This document shows, piece by piece, positions 22,101-36,124 of a stretch of 64,000 bases of DNA; the stretch's first letter is position 1, and every line of letters starts with the position of its first letter. The notes under the pieces were generated by a model. That model was not told where the DNA came from, did not search any database, and saw nothing but the letters and a program-made list of their open reading frames with translations. This stretch comes from Panulirus ornatus (taxonomy: Eukaryota > Arthropoda > Malacostraca > Decapoda > Palinuridae), in the NCBI RefSeq assembly GCF_036320965.1, contig NC_092287.1, positions 10,923,797-10,987,796 of the forward strand. Reading direction: 5' to 3'. The translations under genes and the position numbers were made by a program.

Positions 22101-25100
22101 TGATGTCAGTACCGTCACTCACTATACTGTTGATGTCAGTACCGTCACTCACTATACTGTTGATGTCAGTACCGTCACTCACTATACTGTCTGATGTCAG
22201 CACCGTCACTCACTATACTGTCTGATGTCAGTACCGTCACTCACTATACTGTTGATGTCAGCACTGTCACTCACTATACTGTTGATGTCAGCACTGTCAC
22301 TCACTATACTGTTGATGTCAGCACTGTCACTCACTATACTGTTGATGTCAGCACTGTCACTCACTATACTGTTGATGTCAGCACTGTCACTCACTATACT
22401 GTTGATGTCAGTACCGTCACTCACTATACTGTTGATGTCAGCACTGTCACTCACTATACTGTCTGATGTCAGCACCTTAACTCGCTATATTGTCTGATGT
22501 CAGCACCTTAACTCGCTATATTGTCTGATGTCAGCACCGTCACTCACTATACTGTCTGATGTCAGCACCGTCACTCACTATACTGTCTGATGTCAGTACC
22601 GTCACTCACTATACTGTCTGATGTCAGTACCGTCACTCACTATACTGTTGATGTCAGCACTGTCACTCACTATACTGTTGATGTCAGCACTGTCACTCAC
22701 TATACTGTCTGATGTCAGTACCGTCACTCACTATACTGTTGATGTCAGCACTGTCACTCACTATACTGTTGATGTCAGCACTGTCACTCACTATACTGTC
22801 TGATGTCAGCACCGTCACTCACTATACTGTTGATGTCAGCACTGTCACTCACTATACTGTCTGATGTCAGTACCGTCACTCACTATACTGTCTGATGTCA
22901 GCACCGTCACTCACTATACTGTTGATGTCAGCACTGTCACTCACTATACTGTTGATGTCAGCACTGTCACTCACTATACTGTTGATGTCAGCACTGTCAC
23001 TCACTATACTGTCTGATGTCAGTACCGTCACTCACTATACTGTCTGATGTCAGCACCGTCACTCACTATACTGTTGATGTCAGCACTGTCACTCACTATA
23101 CTGTCTGATGTCAGCACCTTAACTCGCTATATTGTCTGATGTCAGCACCGTCACTCACTATACTGTTGATGTCAGCACTGTCACTCACTATACTGTTGAT
23201 GTCAGCACTGTCACTCACTATACTGTTGATGTCAGCACTGTCACTCACTATACTGTCTGATGTCAGCACCTTAACTCGCTATATTGTTGATGTCAGTACC
23301 GTCACTCACTATACTGTCTGATGTCAGCACCGTCACTCACTATACTGTCTGATGTCAGTACCGTCACTCACTATACTGTTGATGTCAGCACTGTCACTCA
23401 CTATACTGTCTGATGTCAGTACCGTCACTCACTATACTGTCTGATGTCAGTACCGTCACTCACTATACTGTCTGATGTCAGCACCGTCACTCACTATACT
23501 GTCTGATGTCAGTACCGTCACTCACTATACTGTCTGATGTCAGCACCGTCACTCACTATACTGTTGATGTCAGTACCGTCACTCACTATACTGTCTGATG
23601 TCAGCACCTTAACTCGCTATATTGTCTGATGTCAGCACCTTAACTCGCTATATTGTCTGATGTCAGCACCGTCACTCACTATACTGTCTGATGTCAGCAC
23701 CGTCACTCACTATACTGTCTGATGTCAGTACCGTCACTCACTATACTGTCTGATGTCAGCACCGTCACTCACTATACTGTCTGATGTCAGTACCGTCACT
23801 CACTATACTGTCTGATGTCAGTACCGTCACTCACTATACTGTTGATGTCAGTACCGTCACTCACTATACTGTCTGATGTCAGTACCGTCACTCACTATAC
23901 TGTCTGATGTCAGCACCGTCACTCACTATACTGTCTGATGTCAGCACCGTCACTCACTATACTGTTGATGTCAGTACCGTCACTCACTATACTGTCTGAT
24001 GTCAGCACCGTCACTCACTATACTGTTGATGTCAGCACTGTCACTCACTATACTGTCTGATGTCAGCACCGTCACTCACTATACTGTCTGATGTCAGCAC
24101 CGTCACTCACTATACTGTTGATGTCAGCACTGTCACTCACTATACTGTCTGATGTCAGCACCGTCACTCACTATACTGTTGATGTCAGCACTGTCACTCA
24201 CTATACTGTTGATGTCAGCACTGTCACTCACTATACTGTCTGATGTCAGCACCGTCACTCACTATACTGTTGATGTCAGCACTGTCACTCACTATACTGT
24301 CTGATGTCAGCACCGTCACTCACTATACTGTCTGATGTCAGCACCGTCACTCACTATACTGTCTGATGTCAGCACCGTCACTCACTATACTGTTGATGTC
24401 AGCACTGTCACTCACTATACTGTCTGATGTCAGCACCGTCACTCACTATACTGTCTGATGTCAGCACCGTCACTCACTATACTGTTGATGTCAGTACCGT
24501 CACTCACTATACTGTCTGATGTCAGTACCGTCACTCACTATACTGTCTGATGTCAGCACCGTCACTCACTATACTGTTGATGTCAGCACTGTCACTCACT
24601 ATACTGTCTGATGTCAGCACCGTCACTCACTATACTGTCTGATGTCAGCACCGTCACTCACTATACTGTTGATGTCAGCACTGTCACTCACTATACTGTT
24701 GATGTCAGTACCGTCACTCACTATACTGTCTGATGTCAGCACCTTAACTCGCTATATTGTCTGATGTCAGCACCGTCACTCACTATACTGTCTGATGTCA
24801 GTACCGTCACTCACTATACTGTTGATGTCAGCACTGTCACTCACTATACTGTTGATGTCAGCACTGTCACTCACTATACTGTTGATGTCAGCACTGTCAC
24901 TCACTATACTGTCTGATGTCAGCACCTTAACTCGCTATATTGTCTGATGTCAGCACCGTCACTCACTATACTGTCTGATGTCAGCACCGTCACTCACTAT
25001 ACTGTCTGATGTCAGCACCGTCACTCACTATACTGTCTGATGTCAGCACCGTCACTCACTATACTGTCTGATGTCAGTACCGTCACTCACTATACTGTCT

Positions 25101-28100
25101 GATGTCAGCACCGTCACTCACTATACTGTCTGATGTCAGTACCGTCACTCACTATACTGTCTGATGTCAGTACCGTCACTCACTATACTGTCTGATGTCA
25201 GCACCGTCACTCACTATACTGTCTGATGTCAGCACCGTCACTCACTATACTGTTGATGTCAGCACTGTCACTCACTATACTGTTGATGTCAGCACTGTCA
25301 CTCACTATACTGTCTGATGTCAGCACCGTCACTCACTATACTGTTGATGTCAGCACTGTCACTCACTATACTGTCTGATGTCAGCACCGTCACTCACTAT
25401 ACTGTCTGATGTCAGTACCGTCACTCACTATACTGTTGATGTCAGCACTGTCACTCACTATACTGTCTGATGTCAGTACCGTCACTCACTATACTGTCTG
25501 ATGTCAGTACCGTCACTCACTATACTGTCTGATGTCAGCACTGGCACTCACTATACTGTCTGATGTCATCACCAGCAACCACTATACTGTCTGATGTCAG
25601 CACCGTCACTCACTATACTGTATGATGTCAGCACTGTCACTCACTATACTGTCTGATGTCAGCACCGTAACTCGCTAAATTGTCTGATGTCAGCACCGTC
25701 ACTCACTATACTGTTGATGTCAGCACTGTCACTCACTATACTGTCTGATGTCAGCACCGTCACTCACTATACTGTTGATGTCAGCACTGTCACTCACTAT
25801 ACTGTTGATGTCAGCACTGTCACTCACTATACTGTTGATGTCAGCACTGTCACTCACTATACTGTCTGATGTCAGTACCGTCACTCACTATACTGTTGAT
25901 GTCAGTACCGTCACTCACTATACTGTCTGATGTCAGTACCGTCACTCACTATACTGTTGATGTCAGCACTGTCACTCACTATACTGTCTGATGTCAGCAC
26001 CGTCACTCACTATACTGTCTGATGTCAGCACCGTCACTCACTATACTGTCTGATGTCAGCACCGTCACTCACTATACTGTCTGATGTCAGCACCGTCACT
26101 CACTATACTGTTGATGTCAGCACTGTCACTCACTATACTGTCTGATGTCAGCACCGTCACTCACTATACTGTCTGATGTCAGCACCGTCACTCACTATAC
26201 TGTCTGATGTCAGCACCTTAACTCGCTATATTGTCTGATGTCAGCACCTTAACTCGCTATATTGTCTGATGTCAGCACCGTCACTCACTATACTGTCTGA
26301 TGTCAGTACCGTCACTCACTATACTGTTGATGTCAGCACTGTCACTCACTATACTGTTGATGTCAGTACCGTCACTCACTATACTGTCTGATGTCAGTAC
26401 CGTCACTCACTATACTGTTGATGTCAGCACTGTCACTCACTATACTGTTGATGTCAGCACTGTCACTCACTATACTGTTGATGTCAGTACCGTCACTCAC
26501 TATACTGTCTGATGTCAGCACCGTCACTCACTATACTGTCTGATGTCAGTACCGTCACTCACTATACTGTCTGATGTCAGCACCGTCACTCACTATACTG
26601 TCTGATGTCAGCACCGTCACTCACTATACTGTCTGATGTCAGCACCGTCACTCACTATACTGTCTGATGTCAGCACCGTCACTCACTATACTGTCTGATG
26701 TCAGCACCGTCACTCACTATACTGTTGATGTCAGCACTGTCACTCACTATACTGTCTGATGTCAGCACCGTCACTCACTATACTGTTGATGTCAGTACCG
26801 TCACTCACTATACTGTCTGATGTCAGCACCGTCACTCACTATACTGTCTGATGTCAGTACCGTCACTCACTATACTGTCTGATGTCAGCACCGTCACTCA
26901 CTATACTGTCTGATGTCAGCACCGTCACTCACTATACTGTCTGATGTCAGCACCGTCACTCACTATACTGTTGATGTCAGCACTGTCACTCACTATACTG
27001 TCTGATGTCAGCACCGTCACTCACTATACTGTTGATGTCAGCACTGTCACTCACTATACTGTTGATGTCAGCACTGTCACTCACTATACTGTCTGATGTC
27101 AGCACCGTCACTCACTATACTGTTGATGTCAGCACTGTCACTCACTATACTGTCTGATGTCAGCACCGTCACTCACTATACTGTCTGATGTCAGCACCGT
27201 CACTCACTATACTGTCTGATGTCAGCACCGTCACTCACTATACTGTTGATGTCAGCACTGTCACTCACTATACTGTCTGATGTCAGTACCGTCACTCACT
27301 ATACTGTCTGATGTCAGCACCGTCACTCACTATACTGTCTGATGTCAGCACCGTCACTCACTATACTGTCTGATGTCAGCACCGTCACTCACTATACTGT
27401 CTGATGTCAGCACCGTCACTCACTATACTGTTGATGTCAGCACTGTCACTCACTATACTGTTGATGTCAGCACTGTCACTCACTATACTGTCTGATGTCA
27501 GCACCTTAACTCGCTATATTGTCTGATGTCAGCACCGTCACTCACTATACTGTCTGATGTCAGTACCGTCACTCACTATACTGTCTGATGTCAGCACCGT
27601 CACTCACTATACTGTTGATGTCAGCACTGTCACTCACTATACTGTCTGATGTCAGCACCTTAACTCGCTATATTGTCTGATGTCAGCACCGTCACTCACT
27701 ATACTGTCTGATGTCAGCACCGTCACTCACTATACTGTCTGATGTCAGCACCGTCACTCACTATACTGTCTGATGTCAGCACCGTCACTCACTATACTGT
27801 CTGATGTCAGTACCGTCACTCACTATACTGTCTGATGTCAGCACCTTAACTCGCTATATTGTCTGATGTCAGCACCGTCACTCACTATACTGTCTGATGT
27901 CAGCACCGTCACTCACTATACTGTTGATGTCAGCACTGTCACTCACTATACTGTTGATGTCAGCACTGTCACTCACTATACTGTCTGATGTCAGCACCGT
28001 CACTCACTATACTGTTGATGTCAGCACTGTCACTCACTATACTGTCTGATGTCAGCACCGTCACTCACTATACTGTTGATGTCAGCACTGTCACTCACTA

Positions 28101-31100
28101 TACTGTTGATGTCAGCACTGTCACTCACTATACTGTCTGATGTCAGTACCGTCACTCACTATACTGTCTGATGTCAGCACCGTCACTCACTATACTGTCT
28201 GATGTCAGTACCGTCACTCACTATACTGTCTGATGTCAGCACCGTCACTCACTATACTGTTGATGTCAGCACTGTCACTCACTATACTGTCTGATGTCAG
28301 CACCGTCACTCACTATACTGTCTGATGTCAGTACCGTCACTCACTATACTGTTGATGTCAGCACTGTCACTCACTATACTGTCTGATGTCAGCACCGTCA
28401 CTCACTATACTGTTGATGTCAGCACTGTCACTCACTATACTGTCTGATGTCAGCACCGTCACTCACTATACTGTCTGATGTCAGTACCGTCACTCACTAT
28501 ACTGTCTGATGTCAGCACCGTCACTCACTATACTGTCTGATGTCAGCACCTTAACTCGCTATATTGTCTGATGTCAGCACTGGCACTCACTATACTGTTG
28601 ATGTCAGCACTGTCACTCACTATACTGTCTGATGTCAGTACCGTCACTCACTATACTGTCTGATGTCAGCACCGTCACTCACTATACTGTCTGATGTCAG
28701 CACCGTCACTCACTATACTGTCTGATGTCAGTACCGTCACTCACTATACTGTCTGATGTCAGCACCGTCACTCACTATACTGTTGATGTCAGCACTGTCA
28801 CTCACTATACTGTCTGATGTCAGCACCGTCACTCACTATACTGTCTGATGTCAGCACCGTCACTCACTATACTGTTGATGTCAGCACTGTCACTCACTAT
28901 ACTGTCTGATGTCAGTACCGTCACTCACTATACTGTCTGATGTCAGTACCGTCACTCACTATACTGTCTGATGTCAGTACCGTCACTCACTATACTGTTG
29001 ATGTCAGCACTGTCACTCACTATACTGTCTGATGTCAGTACCGTCACTCACTATACTGTTGATGTCAGTACCGTCACTCACTATACTGTCTGATGTCAGC
29101 ACCGTCACTCACTATACTGTTGATGTCAGTACCGTCACTCACTATACTGTTGATGTCAGCACTGTCACTCACTATACTGTCTGATGTCAGTACCGTCACT
29201 CACTATACTGTCTGATGTCAGTACCGTCACTCACTATACTGTCTGATGTCAGTACCGTCACTCACTATACTGTCTGATGTCAGTACCGTCACTCACTATA
29301 CTGTCTGATGTCAGCACCGTCACTCACTATACTGTTGATGTCAGCACTGTCACTCACTATACTGTTGATGTCAGCACTGTCACTCACTATACTGTTGATG
29401 TCAGCACTGTCACTCACTATACTGTTGATGTCAGCACTGTCACTCACTATACTGTTGATGTCAGTACCGTCACTCACTATACTGTCTGATGTCAGTACCG
29501 TCACTCACTATACTGTTGATGTCAGCACTGTCACTCACTATACTGTCTGATGTCAGCACCGTCACTCACTATACTGTCTGATGTCAGCACCTTAACTCGC
29601 TATATTGTCTGATGTCAGCACCGTCACTCACTATACTGTCTGATGTCAGCACCGTCACTCACTATACTGTCTGATGTCAGCACCGTCACTCACTATACTG
29701 TCTGATGTCAGCACCGTCACTCACTATACTGTCTGATGTCAGTACCGTCACTCACTATACTGTCTGATGTCAGCACCGTCACTCACTATACTGTCTGATG
29801 TCAGTACCGTCACTCACTATACTGTTGATGTCAGCACTGTCACTCACTATACTGTCTGATGTCAGCACCGTCACTCACTATACTGTTGATGTCAGCACTG
29901 TCACTCACTATACTGTCTGATGTCAGCACCGTCACTCACTATACTGTCTGATGTCAGCACCGTCACTCACTATACTGTTGATGTCAGTACCGTCACTCAC
30001 TATACTGTCTGATGTCAGCACCTTAACTCGCTATATTGTCTGATGTCAGCACCTTAACTCGCTATATTGTCTGATGTCAGCACCGTCACTCACTATACTG
30101 TCTGATGTCAGCACCGTCACTCACTATACTGTCTGATGTCAGCACCGTCACTCACTATACTGTCTGATGTCAGTACCGTCACTCACTATACTGTCTGATG
30201 TCAGTACCGTCACTCACTATACTGTCTGATGTCAGCACCGTCACTCACTATACTGTTGATGTCAGCACTGTCACTCACTATACTGTCTGATGTCAGTACC
30301 GTCACTCACTATACTGTTGATGTCAGCACTGTCACTCACTATACTGTCTGATGTCAGTACCGTCACTCACTATACTGTCTGATGTCAGTACCGTCACTCA
30401 CTATACTGTCTGATGTCAGCACCTTAACTCGCTATATTGTCTGATGTCAGCACCGTCACTCACTATACTGTCTGATGTCAGCACCGTCACTCACTATACT
30501 GTCTGATGTCAGCACCGTCACTCACTATACTGTCTGATGTCAGCACCGTCACTCACTATACTGTTGATGTCAGCACTGTCACTCACTATACTGTCTGATG
30601 TCAGCACCGTCACTCACTATTCTGCCTGACGTCAGCACCGTCACTCACTATACTGTCTGATGTCAGCACCGTCACTCACTATACTGTCTGATGTCAGCAC
30701 CGTCACTCACTATACTGTCTGATGTCAGCACCTTAACTCGCTATATTGTCTGATGTCAGCACCGTCACTCACTATACTGTCTGATGTCAGCACCGTCACT
30801 CACTATACTGTCTGATGTCAGCACCGTCACTCACTATACTGTCTGATGTCAGCACCGTCACTCACTATACTGTCTGATGTCAGCATCGGCACTCACTATA
30901 CTGTTTGATGTCAGCACTGTCACTCACTATACTGTCTGATGTCAGCACCGTCACTCACTATACTGTCTGATGTCAGCACCGTCACTCACTATACTGTCTG
31001 ATGTCAGCACCGTCACTCACTATACTGTCTGATGTCAGCACCGTCACTCACTATACTGTCTGATGTCAGCACCGTCACTCACTATACTGTCTGATGTCAG

Positions 31101-31946
31101 CACCTTAACTCGCTATATTGTCTGATGTCAGCACCGTCACTCACTATACTGTCTGATGTCAGCACCGTCACTCACTATACTGTCTGATGTCAGCACCGTC
31201 ACTCACTATACTGTCTGATGTCAGCACCGTCACTCACTATACTGTCTGATGTCAGCACCGTCACTCACTATACTGTCTGATGTCAGCACCGTCACTCACT
31301 ATACTGTTGATGTCAGCACTGTCACTCACTATACTGTCTGATGTCAGCACCGTCACTCACTATACTGTCTGATGTCAGCACCGTCACTCACTATACTGTC
31401 TGATGTCAGTACCGTCACTCACTATACTGTTGATGTCAGCACTGTCACTCACTATACTGTTGATGTCAGCACTGTCACTCACTATACTGTTGATGTCAGC
31501 ACTGTCACTCACTATACTGTCTGATGTCAGCACCGTCACTCACTATACTGTTGATGTCAGCACTGTCACTCACTATACTGTCTGATGTCAGCACCGTCAC
31601 TCACTATACTGTCTGATGTCAGTACCGTCACTCACTATACTGTCTGATGTCAGCACCGTCACTCACTATACTGTCTGATGTCAGCACCGTCACTCACTAT
31701 ACTGTTGATGTCAGCACTGTCACTCACTATACTGTCTGATGTCAGCACCGTCACTCACTATACTGTCTGATGTCAGCACCGTCACTCACTATACTGTTGA
31801 TGTCAGCACTGTCACTCACTATACTGTCTGATGTCAGCACCGTCACTCACTATACTGTTGATGTCAGTACCGTCACTCACTATACTGTCTGATGTCAGCA
31901 CCGTCACTCACTATACTGTTGATGTCAGCACTGTCACTCACTATAC
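16165..31946. repeat. 15.8-kb satellite of 30/31-bp units
   Basis: Roughly 510 head-to-tail units. The long type (31 bp) reads CTGTCTGATGTCAGCACCG plus TCACTCACTATA; the short type (30 bp) has CTGTTGATG. Main haplotypes: long with GCACCG, long with GTACCG, long with GCACCTTAACTCGCTATAT, short with GCACTG, short with GTACCG. Left-edge units (to about 16980) are the most diverged, the rest highly homogenised. Because 30 is divisible by 3, runs of short units stay open (for example 20555-21068) and encode decapeptide repeats on both strands. These frames break wherever 31-bp units occur and are not genes. Confidence 0.97.
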
Positions 31947-34900
31947 TCGGATCACAGGGTCTTGAGGCTCCTCTTCCTGGATCACACGGGTCTTGAGGCT
32001 TCCTCTCCTGGATCACACGGGTCTTGAGCTTCAAATTTTCCTGATCACACGGGTCTTGAGCTTCCTCTTCCTGGATCACACAGGTCTTGAGGCTCCCTCT
32101 TCCTGATCACACAGGTCTTGAGGCTTCCTCTCCTGGATCACACGGGTCTTGAGCTTCCTCTTCCTGGATCACACGGGTCTTGAGGCTTCCTCTTCCTGAT
32201 CACACGGGTCTTGAGGCTTCCTCTTCTCGGATCACACGGGTCTTGAGGCTTCCTTCTTCCTGGATCACATGGGTCGTGAGCTTCAAATTTTCCTGGATCA
32301 CACGGTCTTGAGGCTTCCTTCTTCCTGGATCACACGGTCTTGAGGCTTCCTTCTTCCTGGATCACATGGGTCTTGAGCTTCAAATTTTCCTGGATCACAC
32401 GGGTCTTGAGGCTCCCTCTTCCTGGATCACACAGGTCTTGAGGCTTCCTCTTCCTGGATCACACGGGTCTTGAGGCTTCCTCTTCCTGGATCACACGGGT
32501 CTTGAGGCTTCCTCTTCCTGGATCACACGGGTCTTGAGCTTCAAATTTTCCTGGATCACACGGGTCTTGAGCTTCAAATTTTCCTGGATCACACGGGTCT
32601 TGAGCTTCAAATTTTCCTGATCACACGGGTCTTGAGGCTTCCTCTTCCTGGATCACATGGGTCTTGAGCTTCAAATTTTCCTGGATCACACAGGTCTTGA
32701 GGCTTCCTCTTCCTGGATCACATGGGTCTTGAGCTTCAAATTTTCCTGATCACACGGGTCTTGAGGCTTCCTTCTTCCTGGATCACATGGGTCGTGAGCT
32801 TCAAATTTTCCTGGATCACACGGGTCTTGAGGCTTCCTCTTCCTGGATCACACGGGTCTTGAGGCTCCCTCTTCCTGGATCCACAGGTCTTGAGGCTTCC
32901 TATTCCTGGATCACACGGGTCTTGAGCTTCAAATTTTCCTGATCACACGGTCTTGAGGCTCCCTCTTCCTGGATCCACAGGTCTTGAGGCTTCCTCTTCC
33001 TGGATCCACAGGTCTTGAGGCTTCCTATTCCTGGATCACACGGTCTTGAGGCTCCCTCTTCCTGGATCACACAGGTCTTGAGGCTCCCTCTTCCTGGATC
33101 ACACAGGTCTTGAGGCTCCCTCTTCCTGGATCACACGGGTCTTGAGGCTCCCTCTTCCTGGATCACACAGGTCTTGAGGCTCCCTCTTCCTGGATCACAT
33201 GGGTCTTGAGCTTCAAATTTTCCTGATCACACGGTCTTGAGGCTTCCTATTCCTGGATCACACGAGTCTTGAGGCTTCCTCTTCCTGGATCACACGGGTC
33301 TTGAGGCTCCCTCTTCTGGATCACACGGGTCTTGAGGCTCCCTCTTCTCGGATCACACGGGTCTTGAGGCTTCCTCTTCCTGGATCACACGAGTCTTGAG
33401 GCTTCCTCTCCTGGATCACACGGTCTTGAGGCTTCCTATTCCTGGATCACACGAGTCTTGAGGCTTCCTATTCCTGGATCACACGGTCTTGAGGCTCCCT
33501 CTTCTGGATCACACGGGTCTTGAGGCTCCCTCTTCTGGATCACACGAGTCTTGAGGCTTCCTTCTTCCTGGATCACATGGGTCTTGAGCTTCAAATTTTC
33601 CTGATCACACGGGTCTTGAGGCTTCCTCTCCTGGATCACACGGGTCTTGAGCTTCAAATTTTCCTGATCACACGGGTCTTGAGCTTCAAATTTTCCTGAT
33701 CACACGGTCTTGAGGCTTCCTATTCCTGGATCACATGGGTCTTGAGCTTCAAATTTTCCTGGATCACACGGGTCTTGAGGCTTCCTCTTCCTGGATCACA
33801 CGGGTCTTGAGGCTTCCCTCTTCCTGGATCACACGGGTCTTGAGGCTTCCTATTCCTGGATCACACGGGTCTTGAGGCTCCCTCTTCCTGATCACACAGG
33901 TCTTGAGGCTCCCTCTTCCTGATCACACAGGTCTTGAGGCTCCTCTTCCTGGATCACACGAGTCTTGAGGCTCCCTCTTCCTGATCACACGGGTCTTGAG
34001 CTTCAAATTTTCCTGATCACACGGTCTTGAGGCTTCCTATTCCTGGATCACACGAGTCTTGAGGCTTCCTATTCCTGGATCACACGGGTCTTGAGGCTTC
34101 CTTCTTCCTGGATCACACGGGTCTTGAGGCTTCCTTCTTCCTGGATCACACGGGTCTTGAGGCTTCCTCTTCCTGGATCACATGGGTCTTGAGCTTCAAA
34201 TTTTCCTGATCACACGGGTCTTGAGCTTCAAATTTTCCTGATCACACGGTCTTGAGGCTTCCTATTCCTGGATCACACGAGTCTTGAGGCTTCCTATTCC
34301 TGGATCACACGAGTCTTGAGGCTTCCTCTTCCTGATCACACGGTCTTGAGGCTTCCTATTCCTGGATCACACGGGTCTTGAGGCTTCCTCTTCCTGATCA
34401 CACGGTCTTGAGGCTTCCTTCTTCCTGGATCACACGGGTCTTGAGCTTCAAATTTTCCTGGATCACACGAGTCTTGAGGCTTCCTATTCCTGGATCACAC
34501 GGGTCTTGAGCTTCAAATTTTCCTGATCACACGGGTCTTGAGCTTCAAATTTTCCTGATCACACGGTCTTGAGGCTCCCTCTTCCTGGATCCACAGGTCT
34601 TGAGGCTTCCTATTCCTGGATCACACGGTCTTGAGGCTTCCTATTCCTGGATCACACGGGTCTTGAGGCTTCCTTCTTCCTGGATCACATGGGTCTTGAG
34701 CTTCAAATTTTCCTGGATCACACGGGTCTTGAGGCTTCCTCTTCCTGGATCACACGAGTCTTGAGGCTCCCTCTTCCTGGATCACACGGGTCTTGAGGCT
34801 CCCTCTTCCTGGATCACACAGGTCTTGAGGCTTCCTCTTCCTGGATCACACGAGTCTTGAGGCTCCCTCTTCCTGGATCACACGGGTCTTGAGGCTTCCT

Positions 34901-36124
34901 CTTCCTGGATCACATGGGTCTTGAGCTTCAAATTTTCCTGGATCACACGGGTCTTGAGCTTCAAATTTTCCTGGATCACACGGGTTTGAGGCTTCCTCTT
35001 CTGGATCACACGAGTCTTGAGGCTCCCTCTTCCTGATCACACAGGTCTTGAGGCTTCCTATTCCTGGATCACACGAGTCTTGAGGCTTCCTTCTTCCTGG
35101 ATCACACAGGTCTTGAGGCTTCCTATTCCTGGATCACACGTGTCTTGAGGCTCCCTCTTCCTGGATCACACGGGTCTTGAGGCTCCCTCTTCTGGATCAC
35201 ACGGGTCTTGAGGCTTCCTCTTCCTGGATCACACGGGTCTTGAGGCTTCCTCTTCCTGGATCACACGAGTCTTGAGGCTTCCTCTTCCTGGATCACATGG
35301 GTCTTGAGCTTCAAATTTTCCTGGATCACACGGGTTTGAGGCTTCCTCTTCCTGGATCACATGGGTCTTGAGCTTCAAATTTTCCTGATCACACGGTCTT
35401 GAGGCTTCCTTCTTCCTGGATCACATGGGTCTTGAGCTTCAAATTTTCCTGATCACACGGGTCTTGAGCTTCAAATTTTCCTGGATCACACGAGTCTTGA
35501 GGCTCCCTCTTCCTGGATCACATGGGTCTTGAGCTTCAAATTTTCCTGGATCACACGAGTCTTGAGGCTTCCTATTCCTGGATCACACGGGTCTTGAGGC
35601 TCCTCTTCCTGGATCACAACGGGTCTTGAGGCTCCTCTTCCTGGATCACAACGGGTCTTGAGGCTCCTCTTCCTGGATCACACGAGTCTTGAGGCTTCCT
35701 ATTCCTGGATCACACGGGTCTTGAGCTTCAAATTTTCCTGATCACACGGGTCTTGAGCTTCCTCTTCCTGGATCACATGGGTCTTGAGCTTCAAATTTTC
35801 CTGGATCACACGGGTCTTGAGCTTCAAATTTTCCTGGATCACACGAGTCTTGAGGCTTCCTATTCCTGGATCACACGGGTCTTGAGCTTCCTCTTCCTGG
35901 ATCACATGGGTCTTGAGCTTCAAATTTTCCTGATCACACGGGTCTTGAGGCTCCTCTTCCTGGATCACATGGGTCTTGAGCTTCAATTTTCCTGGATCAC
36001 ACGGTCTTGAGGCTTCCTCTCCTGGATCACACGGTCTTGAGGCTTCCTTCTTCCTGGATCACATGGGTCTTGAGCTTCAAATTTTCCTGGATCACACAGG
36101 TCTTGAGGCTTCCTATTCCTGGAT
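31947..36124. repeat. 4.2-kb satellite of 32/33-bp units
   Basis: About 130 units. Two main forms share GGATCACACGGGTCTTGAG: one continues GCTTCCTCTTCCT (32 bp), the other CTTCAAATTTTCCT (33 bp). Frequent one-base changes (CCTGATCAC against CCTGGATCAC, ACGGTC against ACGGGTC, CTTCTTCC against CTCTTCC) give units of about 30-33 bp. It begins with no spacer after the first satellite and ends at 36124 in unrelated sequence. Frames such as 35699-35986 are incidental. Confidence 0.96.

Noticed and set aside
30600..30640. Exact CRE octamer TGACGTCA in one satellite unit
   Set aside because: A single variant unit (CTGCCTGACGTCAGCACC) among hundreds with TGATGTCA; there is no promoter context.
16165..31946. 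Regular short repeats that might suggest a CRISPR array
   Set aside because: Units are contiguous 30/31-mers without unique spacers, no cas-like gene is near, and the context is eukaryotic.
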